Shown here one piece after another: positions 23,202-23,223 of a DNA stretch of 23,223 bases; the first letter of the stretch is position 1; each line of letters opens with the position of its first letter. The DNA is from Euryarchaeota archaeon SCGC AAA252-I15 (GTDB lineage: Archaea; Altiarchaeota; Altiarchaeia; IMC4; SCGC-AAA252-I15): contig AQSC01000039.1 of NCBI GenBank assembly GCA_000402775.1, forward strand, positions 1 through 23,223. Reading direction: 5' to 3'. A program made the translations under genes and the position numbers. A model generated the notes under the pieces. It did no database searches, was not told where the DNA came from, and worked only from the letters and a program-made list of their open reading frames with translations.

Positions 23202-23223
23202 ATGTCTCATGTTAGTTATGAGG
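23202..23223 (+). CDS. Start of a probable transposase gene (partial)
   Basis: ATG 23202 opens a frame, MSHVSYE, that runs off the window. AGGAGGTG lies shortly upstream within the hairpin arm. Only seven residues are visible, so the transposase call comes entirely from the IS-like context. Confidence 0.35.

Larger units (their letters stand above)
23128..23223 (+). mobile_element. Probable left end of an insertion sequence (cut by window edge)
   Basis: GGCTCTGTAGAAAACCTTG at 23128 resembles a terminal inverted repeat. It is followed by a nested palindrome, GGTGGG/CCCACC (23154-23159, 23196-23201) around CTCCTAATTGG/CCAATTAGGAG (23160-23170, 23179-23189, perfect 11 bp). An ATG at 23202 (MSHVSYE...) follows at once. 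The other end is outside the window, so this rests on layout only. Confidence 0.45.

Noticed and set aside
1..23223. tRNA, rRNA, toxin-antitoxin pair, CRISPR-Cas or a complete restriction system
   Set aside because: No sequence support was seen for any; the methylase has no adjacent nuclease.

Overview
The window looks like a piece of an archaeal chromosome, probably from an uncultured lineage, of roughly balanced base composition with a few AT-rich patches. The reasons are family content and promoter style. Families seen include slipin/stomatin proteins, a cyclophilin-like DUF369-type protein, a MEMO1-AMMECR1 fusion, a DPM1-type glycosyltransferase, a BofA-family protein and a lipobox protein. 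Many genes have a TATA-like box centred about 25 bases upstream of the start codon (leaderless style), and some start at GTG. I cannot name the lineage from this sequence alone.

Layout. 1-560: broken-looking, AT-rich left edge with a possible transposase tail and a membrane-protein gene that may lack its 5' end. 626-1636: stand-alone trpD. 1685-3476: receiver/histidine-kinase hybrid split by a +1 frameshift at TTT TGA C. 3473-4072 (-): Cys-rich lipoprotein. 4141-5806: slipin, slipin, and a 46-residue TatA, tightly packed. 5812-6906 (-): secreted/membrane beta-helix (bactofilin-like) protein, divergent from a membrane-anchored winged-helix regulator (6975-7487).

11410 down to 7488 (-): four genes joined by 4-8 base overlaps: DegT aminotransferase, NAD-dependent sugar epimerase, cyclophilin-like protein, membrane-anchored MEMO-AMMECR1 fusion. 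11453-16403 (+), divergent from these: GT2 glycosyltransferase and two large tandem-duplicated membrane proteins, again overlapping. The sugar enzymes, glycosyltransferase and membrane proteins together suggest assembly of a surface glycan or glycolipid from a nucleotide sugar, transferred through a lipid-phosphate sugar.

18392 down to 16408 (-): a small SAM methyltransferase-like gene and a TSPPY-type DNA methylase whose 3' end is frameshifted in a 9-G run. 18443-20935 (+): an unrecognised 830-residue protein with three N-terminal repeats and a long Pro/Glu linker. 20936-21665: mostly non-coding, with one small AT-rich membrane ORF, short related repeats around it, and a strong candidate structured RNA (about 21561-21650) with two C(UUCG)G hairpins behind a TATA box. 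22799-21666 (-): gcvT. 22834-23118 (+): BofA-like membrane protein. 23128-23223: probable left end of an insertion sequence cut by the window edge.

The observations most worth following are the candidate RNA, the two homopolymer frameshifts (recoding, phase variation or assembly error), the overlooked tatA behind the slipin pair, the membrane-tethered MEMO-AMMECR1 protein, and the three-repeat 830-residue protein.
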